Translations under genes and position numbers: made by a program
The notes under the pieces: model-generated
The model's input: only the letters and a program-made list of their open reading frames with translations
The model's database searches: none
What the model was told of the DNA's origin: nothing
Source of the DNA: CAZPEV01 sp964585635
GTDB lineage: Bacteria > Zixibacteria > MSB-5A5 > GN15 > JAAZOE01
Reading direction: 5' to 3'
Length of the DNA stretch: 19,081 bases
Assembly: GCA_964585635.1 (NCBI GenBank)
Contig: CAZPEV010000052.1
Coordinates: 1 to 19,081 of the forward strand
Shown here: one piece after another, positions 1 through 7,445 of the stretch
Layout: each line of letters starts with the position of its first letter
Position numbering within the stretch: the stretch's first letter is position 1

Positions 1-3000
1 GTAATCGCCGGCATGATCGGCGAAAAATTTCACCAGGCCGTTCTCATAGATCCCCGTCGGTGTAATCGTCACCGTAGCACTGGGAGGGATAACCCCGATC
101 GGGACTGCAATCGAGTCCGGGCCGCACCGATGGACGACACCGGGATTCGGGCAGGTTAACTGGGGCGGGGCGCCCACCGTGATATCAAACTTCACCTGGC
201 AGGTGTCAGCCGAGCATTGGCCCGCGGCCACAACCATAAACGTGCGGTTTCCCGATCCGGAGGCGAAGAAGCACAGCTTGCCGTCCCGGTAGACAGCGTC
301 ACCGGCAATCACCCGCACTAAGGCATCGGAAGGTTCAATCGCCAGGTCCGAACAAACGCTGTCGGCATGGCACAGGTTGATCTCCTGGTATTCCGCCGGG
401 CAGGCGATTGTCACCTCTTCCCCGATCTGAACCGTGGCGCAGACGGTATCTTCATCAAAGGCGCCGCATTGGTCGGTAGCGCGGACGACGAAACAATATT
501 TCCCGGCCGAGTCGGGCAGGAAACAATAGCGTCCCCCCTCATACTGGCCGAGCGCCGGAGTAAACTCTGTCGAGGCAATGTTTCCATCCGGATCGCTGAT
601 CGCAAAACCGCTCAGGCAGATTTCCTGGGCCTGGCATTGGAAAAGGGTGGTGTCATTCGGCGCGGTCACTTGCGGCGGACGGTTCATCGTCACCGTCGCC
701 ACTCCCGCGTCCATGGCCCGGAAACCACAGTTGTCGTACACTTTCACGACGACCTCGTACCGGCCGCTCTTGTCCACCGGGAGGCAAACCCGGTTATGGG
801 CGGCATCATAATAGGCGGGCGGCGACACGATGACGGAATCGATTCGCCCATCGCGGTCGGACATCTGCACCGGCAGACAGATCTCGGTCGGCTCACAGAT
901 GAAAACGGATGTATCGCCGACCTGCACCATCGGCATCTGGTTCAGTATTACCATAACGTTGGCCGTATCGGCGGCGACATGACCGCAGGAATCGGCCACG
1001 GTAACAATAATCTTCTTAAGCCCCCCGCCTGTCGGCGTAAAGCAAACTTCCCCTTCTATAATGGTGCTCTTCTGCGATTGCACCGTCACGCTCACAATAT
1101 CGCCGTCGGGATCGGAATAGGTCAGCGGCAGACAAATTTCTTCAAGTCCGCAAAGCATTACCGTGGTATCCGGCAATGACACCTTGGGCGGCGAGTTGAT
1201 GATGACGTTGCCCGTGACCTGGCAGGTATCGGCGCCGCACTGGCCGGTCGCGACGACGGTGAAATTGTACCGGCCGGAGGTCGGCGGAAAGAAACAGAGC
1301 GAACCGTTGCGATACACCCCCGCACCGCTGATCACCGTGACCGCGGCATCGGCCGGCTCAACCGGCAACGGCAGGCAGACCGTATCCGGATGACACAGCT
1401 TGATTTCCTGCGGCCCCTCCGGACAGGCGATGTTTATGATCTCCGTCAGGTTTACCGTAATGCAGACCGTATCCTCATCTGTGGCGCCGCAGCCATCGGT
1501 CGCCCTGATGATAAAGCAATAGGTCCCGGCCGTGTCGGGCATGAAGCAGAGGCGGCCGTCCTTAAGGGTCGCCGATGACGGTATGACTTCTTCGCTGACG
1601 ATATTGCCGTTGGCATCGATAATCGAGACACCGTCAAGACAGATTCGGGTCGGCTGACAAAGGAAGAGGGCGGTATCGGCCGGCGCCGCTACCAGTGGGA
1701 CCGAATTGATTGTCACGGCGACATGCCCGGTGTCAGACGCCGCCGCCCCGCAGGCGTCGTAAGCGGTGACGATAATATCATATGCGCCGGTGGCTTCGGC
1801 TGGCAGACAGACGGTGCCGGCGGCAGCGTCGTACCATGCCGGCGGCGATACTCTAACCAAATCAATATTGCCGTCCGGGTCGGTCACGACGTTCGGCAAG
1901 CATACTTCAGACGGCTGACACAGGAGCAAAGCGCTGTCGGGCACCTGGACCTGCGGCGGCCTATTCAGATCGACTGCGACATTGAAGCGGCAAGTGTCGC
2001 TGCGGCCGCAGATATCGCTGACCATGATTTCAAATGAGTAATCACCGCCCCGATCGGCCCGGAAGCAGAGCTCGCCCGTCTTGGGATCAATCGCCCCCGG
2101 TCCCGAGATAAGACCAAACGTCAGGTCGTCTCCCTCAGGATCATCGGCTTCTATCTGATAACATAAATCTTTCGGAGCACAAAGTACTTCCGCCCGGTCG
2201 CCGGGGCAGGAAATCACCGGCGGCTGATTGATAATAACCGTGATGACAATCGAATCGCTCGGCACCGGCGGGGTCGTCTTGTTTTGCCATAGACGGCGCC
2301 AACAGCCATCGGTCACGATAAAGTGAAAAACATATTGAGCGGTATCCACGTTATCCGGCAGGAAACAAAGCTTCCCCTTACCGTTGCCGGACGGCGTAAA
2401 GATGCCCAGCCCGGCGGTCAGCGTTATCTCAAGGCTGTCGCCCAAATCAGGATCGCCGGCCGTGACATCAAAACATATCGTATCGCGCTGGCAAAGCACT
2501 ACCAGCGAATCAAAGGGATTGAGGAAAGGATTGTTGTTCTGCCGGACCGTCACCACAAACGAAGCCGTATCGGCGCCGCAGGAATCGGCCACCGCCACCT
2601 TGAAACCATACTCTCCCGACCCTTCCGGAGTAAAACAGAGCCGGCCGCTCCGGGGATCAAGCGTGCCGATGCCGTCCAGGAGTGAAAACGATAAGGAATC
2701 ATGCTCAGGGTCGCTCGCCGTCAGATCGAGGCAGATCTCATCGCCCGACCAACAGATCGAAACGACCGTATCGGCCGCCGTCAACTGGGGCGGCTGATTG
2801 ATAGTCACCCGGTAATGGACCGAATCGACATAGCTGGCCCCGTCGGAATCGGCCGCCTCGAAAATCACCGTATACTCCCCGGCCACCAGGGGCGTCCAGG
2901 AATAATAACCGGCAACAGGGGACAACCCCGGAGTGGATGATAACTCCCCCGGCCCCGACAACTTGCGGAGGGTGATAATATCCCCGGCGTCCGGATCAAT

Positions 3001-3921
3001 CGCCCAAATGGTGTCGTAAATGGTCGATCCGGGGCAAACCTCGTGCTCCTTGGCGTACCCCAACGGCGGCTTAAAGGTCGGCGGGTTGTTTCCCGGCGGA
3101 GGACAAGCCAACAGCGAAAACTCCAGACCATTACCCTCGTAGGCGCGGCTGCCGCCGTACGTGGCGCCATACTCATCGCCGAGCGGTATCAGGCCGTCGA
3201 CGGTGTATGATGCCCCAGGCAATTCCTTGAGTGCATAGCTGCTGGTGTTGGGGCTCTTGGCGGAGACCGACTGATACTGGTCGGTAAGCCCCGGATATGT
3301 GTCCGCAAAACCGGCGATCGAGGAGACTGGAATCATATCCCGTCCCAGCTTGACCTGAGACGCGGTGAACGCCGCAAAATGCCCGGTCGCCCAGATGTTA
3401 AAATCAAAGGCGCAACCGGCGAAAGCAATACCGATGGTGTCGAACGGATCCCGGGGCTTCATCAGGCGGGGATAATCGATGGTGATGTCCCACCAGATCT
3501 CATAGAGATTCGGCGCAATCGATTCCGGCCACTTTACCCATCCCCACCGATCGTTCTTGAGCAGATCGGACGACTTGACATATCCGATCGGCCAGACGTT
3601 GACTCCTTCTTCCGGTTGACGATCCATCTGCACCAGAACCGAGCCGTGCAATTGCTCGAACAGGGATCCTCCCGGCCAAACCAGGCTGACGATATTCCAG
3701 CGATTCGTCGCAGCGTCCTTGAAAATGTAGTAAGCCCCGACCTGGGTGGCCGACATCGAAGCAAAGGATGGGCCGCCCATAAAATAGGCGGAATCGATCT
3801 GGTTGTAGTTTGGCGGCGGTCCCTGCGGCACGTTGTCAAGATCATAATACCCCCACAGCGGAGTGGCCGCCGCAAGGAATATCACCACCATCCACAGGAA
3901 TTTATGTTCGGGCCTAAACAT
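1..3921 (-). CDS. Giant secreted protein of tandem cysteine-rich Ig-like modules (3'-truncated by window edge)
   Basis: The frame is open from ATG at 3921 to position 1 with no stop: 1307 codons, with the C-terminus outside the window. A strong Shine-Dalgarno (GGGAGG) lies 4-5 nt before the ATG. Residues 1-25 form a signal peptide (hydrophobic WMVVIFLAAATPLWG). Residues ~26-270 are a unique aromatic-rich domain I do not recognise. From ~275 come twelve modules of ~75-100 residues, each introduced by a (N)xPP linker and with the pattern LC..x(5)..[IV]CL, (D/S)DPDGN, LCF.P, G.Y.F.V.ATD.CGA, V.V.VN.PP. This matches bacterial Ig/cadherin-like beta-sandwich repeats of cell-surface or matrix proteins. 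Full modules carry at least four Cys. It is probably exported and disulfide-stabilised; adhesion or a surface-layer role is inference. A FlgD-like sorting domain may follow off-window. Its own promoter and long leader lie upstream. Confidence 0.9.
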   Translation of the reverse strand, partial: MFRPEHKFLWMVVIFLAAATPLWGYYDLDNVPQGPPPNYNQIDSAYFMGGPSFASMSATQVGAYYIFKDAATNRWNIVSLVWPGGSLFEQLHGSVLVQMDRQPEEGVNVWPIGYVKSSDLLKNDRWGWVKWPESIAPNLYEIWWDITIDYPRLMKPRDPFDTIGIAFAGCAFDFNIWATGHFAAFTASQVKLGRDMIPVSSIAGFADTYPGLTDQYQSVSAKSPNTSSYALKELPGASYTVDGLIPLGDEYGATYGGSRAYEGNGLEFSLLACPPPGNNPPTFKPPLGYAKEHEVCPGSTIYDTIWAIDPDAGDIITLRKLSGPGELSSTPGLSPVAGYYSWTPLVAGEYTVIFEAADSDGASYVDSVHYRVTINQPPQLTAADTVVSICWSGDEICLDLTASDPEHDSLSFSLLDGIGTLDPRSGRLCFTPEGSGEYGFKVAVADSCGADTASFVVTVRQNNNPFLNPFDSLVVLCQRDTICFDVTAGDPDLGDSLEITLTAGLGIFTPSGNGKGKLCFLPDNVDTAQYVFHFIVTDGCWRRLWQNKTTPPVPSDSIVITVIINQPPVISCPGDRAEVLCAPKDLCYQIEADDPEGDDLTFGLISGPGAIDPKTGELCFRADRGGDYSFEIMVSDICGRSDTCRFNVAVDLNRPPQVQVPDSALLLCQPSEVCLPNVVTDPDGNIDLVRVSPPAWYDAAAGTVCLPAEATGAYDIIVTAYDACGAAASDTGHVAVTINSVPLVAAPADTALFLCQPTRICLDGVSIIDANGNIVSEEVIPSSATLKDGRLCFMPDTAGTYCFIIRATDGCGATDEDTVCITVNLTEIINIACPEGPQEIKLCHPDTVCLPLPVEPADAAVTVISGAGVYRNGSLCFFPPTSGRYNFTVVATGQCGADTCQVTGNVIINSPPKVSLPDTTVMLCGLEEICLPLTYSDPDGDIVSVTVQSQKSTIIEGEVCFTPTGGGLKKIIVTVADSCGHVAADTANVMVILNQMPMVQVGDTSVFICEPTEICLPVQMSDRDGRIDSVIVSPPAYYDAAHNRVCLPVDKSGRYEVVVKVYDNCGFRAMDAGVATVTMNRPPQVTAPNDTTLFQCQAQEICLSGFAISDPDGNIASTEFTPALGQYEGGRYCFLPDSAGKYCFVVRATDQCGAFDEDTVCATVQIGEEVTIACPAEYQEINLCHADSVCSDLAIEPSDALVRVIAGDAVYRDGKLCFFASGSGNRTFMVVAAGQCSADTCQVKFDITVGAPPQLTCPNPGVVHRCGPDSIAVPIGVIPPSATVTITPTGIYENGLVKFFADHAGDY
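172..947 (-). repeat. Super-repeat copy 2 (modules A'-B'-C') in the giant gene
   Basis: Three consecutive Ig-like modules of distinct subtype repeat the order and spacing of the block at 1195-1970. Landmarks are offset by exactly 1023 bp (341 codons): the YDAA motif of module A, the (D/E)DTVC end of module B and the VYR(N/D)G motif of module C. Borders are approximate and placed at the PP linkers. The repeats are diverged at the nucleotide level and are in frame. Confidence 0.8.
1195..1970 (-). repeat. Super-repeat copy 1 (modules A-B-C) in the giant gene
   Basis: Partner of the block at 172-947. Module A has SPPAWYDAAAGTVCLP, B has GTYCF plus DEDTVC, and C has ACP, VYRNGSLCFFP and ADTCQV. 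Each is more like its counterpart 1023 bp away than like its direct neighbours. A fourth module (about 948-1194) separates the two blocks. Confidence 0.8.
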
Positions 3922-4090
3922 CGGTCCTCCCATTATTTTCTGGGTCGATGCCGTAACCGGCAATGCTGGCGGGGTAACTGAAAATCGAATTCATTAAAGT
4001 GATAGTCATACGCATTCTTTTCCCGTCAACATCACATATAGCATACCGGATGCGTAAACGCAGACCAAATGACCTGCCGGCGTAGGCACT

Positions 4091-4121
4091 GGAAAAAAAG
4101 GTGGGGACCTTGACTTTTTCC
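4091..4121 (-). promoter_or_regulatory. Hairpin at the predicted 5' end of the giant-gene mRNA
   Basis: On the minus strand GGAAAAA, a 3-nt bulge (GTC) and AAGGT form one arm, CCCC is the loop, and ACCTT plus TTTTTCC form the other arm. All 12 base pairs are Watson-Crick. The first G (4121) lies seven nt after the -10 hexamer, where transcription should start, so the transcript would begin with the stem. Two smaller stems follow in the ~200-nt leader: TGCG-TTTA-CGCA (4051-4062) and GCCG-GTTA-CGGC (3950-3961). A 5' stabiliser is the simplest reading. A terminator is unlikely because the U-run is consumed by the stem. Confidence 0.55.
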
Positions 4122-4127
4122 GATGAA

Positions 4128-4155
4128 AATATACCCTTTGTCCGGATATTGTCAA
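4128..4155 (-). promoter_or_regulatory. Sigma-70-type promoter of the giant gene
   Basis: A perfect -35 TTGACA (4155-4150), a 16-bp spacer and a -10 TATATT (4133-4128, five of six consensus). Predicted +1 is near 4121, giving a leader of about 200 nt before the ATG at 3921. Confidence 0.75.
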
Positions 4156-4438
4156 GCGATTATTGGCTATCCCCAAAAAAGATCGCGTTACTAGGCAATG
4201 AATTACAGAGCCTACTGCAGTTCACGGATCAATCAAGATAATTTACGTCTACATTAAAGTGTCGGTTTAAATACGCCCACCCCACCAAAATCATATTGTA
4301 TTTAATCTGAACAGCCCGAAGCATATAGCATAAGAACCGGTTTGCATACCTGTGAATATCCATTCCACTTTTGCGTAAGCCTGTAACCGCCCCGAATCGG
4401 CCGACGCCTTCGCCCCTCAACGGCTCAATGAAAAAGCT
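4156..4438. other. Non-coding gap between the giant gene's promoter and the binding-protein gene
   Basis: Relatively AT-rich, with no tRNA, clear terminator or mobile-element end that I can see. A 63-codon minus-strand ORF (4420-4229) exists, but it lacks recognisable motifs and a convincing ribosome-binding site, so I do not call it. The gap must include the 3' end of the binding-protein transcript. Confidence 0.5.
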
Positions 4439-5206
4439 CTATTCATGAAACCATTTCACCTGCAGCGTTTCAAGCAGGCCGCTCTGTCTCAACCGGGAAA
4501 AAGCGGAATCAATCGTGGTGACCAGCGCTGTATCGGACAGCCTTACCGCCATGGCGTACTTCTCATCGGACAATCCCTGAGCGACGATCATGGCCCGCTT
4601 TCTGGTCATGATAATTTTGGTCGAGGTCGGCAAGTCATTAAGAACGGCGTCGAGCCTGCCGTTTTCCATATCGATGAAGGCCGCCCCGATATTCTCAAAC
4701 GAGATAACCTCGACCCTTGCCAGCGACTTCGCCAGCCGCTCCCCGGTCGTGCCGAGTTGGACACCGACCCGTTTCCCTCTCAGGTCACCCAACGTTTTGA
4801 TATCACTGTTGTCCAGGGAGACGGCGATCGATTGCCCGGCGTCATAGTACGGACGGGAAAATAAGACCGCCCCGGCCCGCTCCGCCGTCATCGTGAAGGC
4901 CGAGATAATGAGATCATACTTATGGCCGTTCAGACCAGGGACGATACCATCGAAGGGCGTCACGATAAATTCCGGCTTCCATCCCAGACGGCTACAGATA
5001 GCCGTAATCAGGTCGATATCAAACCCTTCCGGCTGACTGGTGGCGATGCTGATCGTCTCAAACGGGGGGTAGGTGGCGTCGGTGCCAACCCGTAAGACTT
5101 TGGTTCGCCCGACTCGCTCAAGGGTCGATTCCGCCTTCTGACCGCAGTCGACCAGACCCAACAGAAAGATCAACGATAGAATAAAACAGCCGATCAGTCG
5201 CTGCAT
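4439..5206 (-). CDS. Amino-acid ABC transporter substrate-binding protein (SBP family 3), probable lipoprotein
   Basis: This 255-aa protein has the size and motifs of family 3 solute-binding proteins (HisJ/GlnH type), which capture amino acids outside the inner membrane. Visible features are an N-terminal hydrophobic segment ending in LVDC (Cys21, a lipobox-like site although Asp at -1 is unusual), the family signature LRVGTDATYPPFE, then GFDIDLI, the ligand-contact stretch FSRPYYDAGQSIAV, the hinge VGVQLGTTGE and a C-terminal lobe. No permease or ATPase gene is adjacent, so it is an orphan binding protein: it either serves a transporter encoded elsewhere or acts as a sensor input. The start is supported by GGGGGAGG five nt upstream. 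Substrate specificity cannot be told from sequence alone. Confidence 0.9.
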   Translation of the reverse strand: MQRLIGCFILSLIFLLGLVDCGQKAESTLERVGRTKVLRVGTDATYPPFETISIATSQPEGFDIDLITAICSRLGWKPEFIVTPFDGIVPGLNGHKYDLIISAFTMTAERAGAVLFSRPYYDAGQSIAVSLDNSDIKTLGDLRGKRVGVQLGTTGERLAKSLARVEVISFENIGAAFIDMENGRLDAVLNDLPTSTKIIMTRKRAMIVAQGLSDEKYAMAVRLSDTALVTTIDSAFSRLRQSGLLETLQVKWFHE

Positions 5207-5238
5207 CAGACCTCCCCCGGTATCATCCTCACTTGCTC

Positions 5239-5260
5239 TGACATCACCAAAGATATGTCA
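5239..5260. promoter_or_regulatory. Operator-like palindrome upstream of the binding-protein gene
   Basis: Perfect 6-bp inverted repeat TGACAT...ATGTCA with a 10-bp spacer. On the minus strand one arm overlaps a consensus -35 TTGACA (5261-5256). No good -10 follows at 17 bp, so the promoter itself is uncertain and may need an activator. The site lies 33 bp before the start codon and has the shape of a dimeric regulator site. Confidence 0.35.
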
Positions 5261-5316
5261 ACCACCCTGAGAAACAAGGGAAAAGCAGGACCGAGCGGGA
5301 TCATGACGGGAAATGC

Positions 5317-5345
5317 AAAACCCCCTGATCCGACAGATCAAGGGG
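5317..5345 (-). terminator. Rho-independent terminator after the liaF-like gene
   Basis: On the minus strand CCCCTTGATC, loop TGTCG, GATCAGGGGG, then TTTTG: a 10-bp stem with one G-U pair and a short T-run, 28 bp after the stop of the gene at 5374. It would end the holA/sigma-factor/pspC cluster. There is no T-run in the other direction. Confidence 0.8.
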
Positions 5346-5373
5346 CGCGCATCATTCGCAAGCGGGACGTGAC

Positions 5374-6273
5374 TCAATAGTAATCGAGCGTCAGCTGCAA
5401 CACTCCGGGCGACAAGTCCAGATCAATCTTCGGTGAAAGCGTATCGTATCCGTCAGTGACAAAATCACCACCCTGTTCGCGGAGTCCGATCCGCTTCAGC
5501 AAGCGGCCGATCTCACTGCCGGCGCTGGTAACCCGAAGGCCGCAATCCTGCGGCAAACTAAGATGGAAATCGGCGCCGTCTCCCATGACATGAACTTTCG
5601 CTCGGCCAAGGGCGCGACCGATCAGAATGCGAATATCCCCCTGCTTGGAATCGACCGTCAACTCCTCGACCTTCAGATCACGGCAGTCCAGACGCATTTC
5701 GGATTCATTCCCGAAACAGGTCAGGCGGAGAGGCAGACTATCGGTCAAAGACAACTCCAGGTCGCGGCTGGAGCGATCGCCGATATGTACCCACCGCCAG
5801 CGGCCGCGGTCAGACACTTCCAGCCGCCCGACGCTTCCATCGACGCGATAATCGATCCTCGGCGGCCGGCCAAAGCCATCAAAGCGGGCCGATATCAACT
5901 CCCGGCGGGTTCCCTGGAGGCTCAGACCGTTATTATGCATCTTGATTACGCCCGCCACCTGCGTCAGGCCGGCATACGATTCCACCCGAAAACGATCGCC
6001 CCGTTCACCGTAGCTGTCATATTCACCGCTCGACCACCCGCCGACCGCCACCCAGATCACGACTGCGGCCAGCGCCACCGGCGCCAAGTAAGCGATGAAC
6101 TCCACCCGCGATCGGGCAAAGATCTTCTCCCCGCCGATTGCGATCAGAAGCACCGGCCAGAGCGAAAGAATGTCGGCCCATACCCACCAGGCCAGGTGGC
6201 CGATGTTGTTGGCCAACAAAAGCCCCCCGATGAGGATGAGCAGAACTCCCCACCTAAACCTGGCTGGGTTCAT
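5374..6273 (-). CDS. LiaF/LiaI-like membrane protein with extracytoplasmic beta-rich domain
   Basis: 299 aa. Residues ~6-50 form a two-helix hairpin of the LiaI-like/DUF5668 type (GVLLILIGGLLLANN...LWPVLLIAIG), a further helix lies at ~60-80, and the rest (~95-299) is beta-rich with periodic short strands like the LiaF C-terminal (cell wall-active antibiotic response) or adhesin-like fold. In Firmicutes LiaF restrains an envelope-stress signalling system, and LiaF-like proteins often accompany PspC proteins, as here. The gene overlaps the pspC gene by 20 bp and has AAGGAGG six nt before ATG, so it is co-translated. A terminator follows. Function in this organism is inferred from family and context. 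Confidence 0.8.
   Translation of the reverse strand: MNPARFRWGVLLILIGGLLLANNIGHLAWWVWADILSLWPVLLIAIGGEKIFARSRVEFIAYLAPVALAAVVIWVAVGGWSSGEYDSYGERGDRFRVESYAGLTQVAGVIKMHNNGLSLQGTRRELISARFDGFGRPPRIDYRVDGSVGRLEVSDRGRWRWVHIGDRSSRDLELSLTDSLPLRLTCFGNESEMRLDCRDLKVEELTVDSKQGDIRILIGRALGRAKVHVMGDGADFHLSLPQDCGLRVTSAGSEIGRLLKRIGLREQGGDFVTDGYDTLSPKIDLDLSPGVLQLTLDYY
6140..6161. repeat. 22-bp exact direct repeat, copy in the liaF-like gene
   Basis: Identical to 6336-6357. Both copies are read in the same codon phase and encode WPVLLIA within LiaI-like transmembrane hairpins of two adjacent genes. Confidence 0.8.
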
Positions 6274-6676
6274 TGATACCCTCCTTGTGGTCAGCGTTTC
6301 GTTTCCCCGCCCTGAAGACCAGGAGCAGCCCGAACGCGATCAGAAGCACCGGCCAGAACCGTTCCATATGCCACCACCAGTAATGCCGATGCAGAATGAA
6401 AACAATTCCGAGACCGACCAGAATCGCTCCCGGTATATAACGATTCCAGGAGGCATATTCGGCTCGCGGCGTCCCTACGGCATCAAGAGGCTGTTTGGGC
6501 ATGACCAGCCAGGCGATGAGATAGGCGATCAAACCCAGACCGTCGGCAAAGATCAAAAGCACGGCGATGACTCGAATGAAGGTGGGATCGATCCCGAAAT
6601 ACTCTCCCAGGCCCCCGCAGACGCCCGCGATCGTCTTCTCGGTCCGCGAACGGTACAACCTTTTCTCGACACTCAT
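6254..6676 (-). CDS. PspC-domain membrane protein
   Basis: 140 aa. Residues 5-62 are a clear PspC domain (KRLYRSRTEKTIAGVCGGLGEYFGIDP, then a hydrophobic helix ending AWLVMPK). Residues ~78-128 add a second two-helix LiaI/DUF5668-like hairpin (IPGAILVGLGIVFIL, FWPVLLIAFGLLLVF). PspC proteins sense or respond to inner-membrane stress and can control transcription factors. The pairing with a LiaF-like gene (20-bp overlap) and the nearby ECF sigma/anti-sigma pair suggests envelope-stress function. GGAGG lies six nt before the ATG. The 82-bp gap to pcm contains no convincing promoter, so it probably belongs to the upstream operon. Confidence 0.88.
   Translation of the reverse strand: MSVEKRLYRSRTEKTIAGVCGGLGEYFGIDPTFIRVIAVLLIFADGLGLIAYLIAWLVMPKQPLDAVGTPRAEYASWNRYIPGAILVGLGIVFILHRHYWWWHMERFWPVLLIAFGLLLVFRAGKRNADHKEGINEPSQV
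6336..6357. repeat. 22-bp exact direct repeat, copy in the pspC gene
   Basis: Second copy of the repeat at 6140-6161, 196 bp away and in the same codon phase. It encodes the matching part of the C-terminal LiaI-like hairpin. Confidence 0.8.
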
Positions 6677-6758
6677 GGCGTCCTCCGGTTGAATTGTTAT
6701 ACCCTTGGCTATGAATACGCGCAGCCGGGGGGAAGGTTGCAGCGATTACACTATTTGC

Positions 6759-7424
6759 CTAACGATTGCGTTGCATCGGGACAAACCGGACCGGATATAA
6801 CGATTGGGTCGTCACCGTTCCATCGCTTTCCCTGGTGATCAACAGCAAGTCCTGACTGACTTTTCCGACCGGCATGACCAGCCGCCCTCCCGGGCTAAGA
6901 CGCTCAATCAGCTCCAGCGGCACGGATTCCGGGGCGGCGGTGACGATAATGCCGTCGAACGTTTCCTCCGACTCCGGCAGGGTTAAGCCGTCGCCGATGT
7001 GGAAGGTGATGTTGGCGTATCCCAACTCCTTCAGCACCCGCTGCGCCTGGGTCGAAAGCTCGGCGATGATTTCGACGGTCACGACCCGCCCGCACAACTC
7101 CGCCAGAACCGCCGTTTGGTACCCCGATCCGGTGCCGATTTCCAGGATTGGCATTCCTTTGTGAGGCCGCAGCATCTCGGTCATCGAAGCGACGATGTAT
7201 GGCTGGGATATCGTCTGGCCGTATCCGATCGGCAGCGGGCAGTCCTCATAAGCGTCACGTTGGAGATTGGATGGCACGAATAGATGGCGCGGCACCCGCC
7301 GCATCACTTCCAGCACATCCGGATTGGTGATGTCCCGCCCGGCTAATTGCCGCTCCACCATCTGCCGTCGGGCACAACCGAATTCAGCCTCGGTCGTGCC
7401 TGATTGTCTCGAAAACAAACTCAT
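6759..7424 (-). CDS. pcm: Protein-L-isoaspartate O-methyltransferase (EC 2.1.1.77)
   Basis: The enzyme transfers a methyl group from S-adenosylmethionine to isoaspartyl residues, starting repair of aged proteins. Family motifs are complete: the substrate region VPRHLFVP...YEDCPLPIGYGQTISQPYIVA, SAM motif I ILEIGTGSGYQTAVLAEL, the acidic VTVEI strand, GDG, the IIVTAAPESVP strand, LSPGGRLVMPVG and the C-terminal VRFVPM. I choose ATG at 7424 (221 aa). The longer reading begins with TTG at 7442, three nt after the preceding stop and without a ribosome-binding site, whereas the ATG has GGCGG eight nt upstream. It lies 21 nt behind the anti-sigma gene and is probably co-transcribed, which would link protein repair to the stress module. 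Confidence 0.93.
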   Translation of the reverse strand: MSLFSRQSGTTEAEFGCARRQMVERQLAGRDITNPDVLEVMRRVPRHLFVPSNLQRDAYEDCPLPIGYGQTISQPYIVASMTEMLRPHKGMPILEIGTGSGYQTAVLAELCGRVVTVEIIAELSTQAQRVLKELGYANITFHIGDGLTLPESEETFDGIIVTAAPESVPLELIERLSPGGRLVMPVGKVSQDLLLITRESDGTVTTQSLYPVRFVPMQRNR

Positions 7425-7445
7425 AATAATACCGCCGGACAATGA

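Noticed and set aside
1..2700. Periodic similarity that might suggest a CRISPR or DNA satellite
   Set aside because: Repeats are diverged, in frame and of module length (~75-85 codons); this is a protein repeat array.
367..3981. Several plus- and minus-strand ORFs of 60-200 codons within the giant gene
   Set aside because: They are in other frames of a 1307-codon open frame with a signal peptide, Shine-Dalgarno and regular modules. Their translations are Arg/His-rich and non-repetitive in domain terms, as shadow frames usually are.
3941..3985. Plus-strand stretch with GCTGGCGGGGTAAC resembling part of a c-di-GMP (GEMM) riboswitch
   Set aside because: The rest of the consensus is missing, and the strand is wrong for the only downstream gene.
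4091..4121. The +1 hairpin read as a rho-independent terminator
   Set aside because: Its T-run pairs within the stem, leaving no free U tail, and it lies directly at the predicted transcription start.
4229..4420. 63-codon minus-strand ORF
   Set aside because: No convincing ribosome-binding site, no recognisable motif, and it lies in an AT-rich intergenic region.
5563..6838. Long plus-strand ORFs (237 and 247 codons) opposite the liaF and pspC genes
   Set aside because: They mirror well-supported minus-strand genes and have no domain-like content.
7425..7442. TTG start of pcm at 7442
   Set aside because: No ribosome-binding site; an ATG six codons later has GGCGG upstream and fits the family N-terminus.
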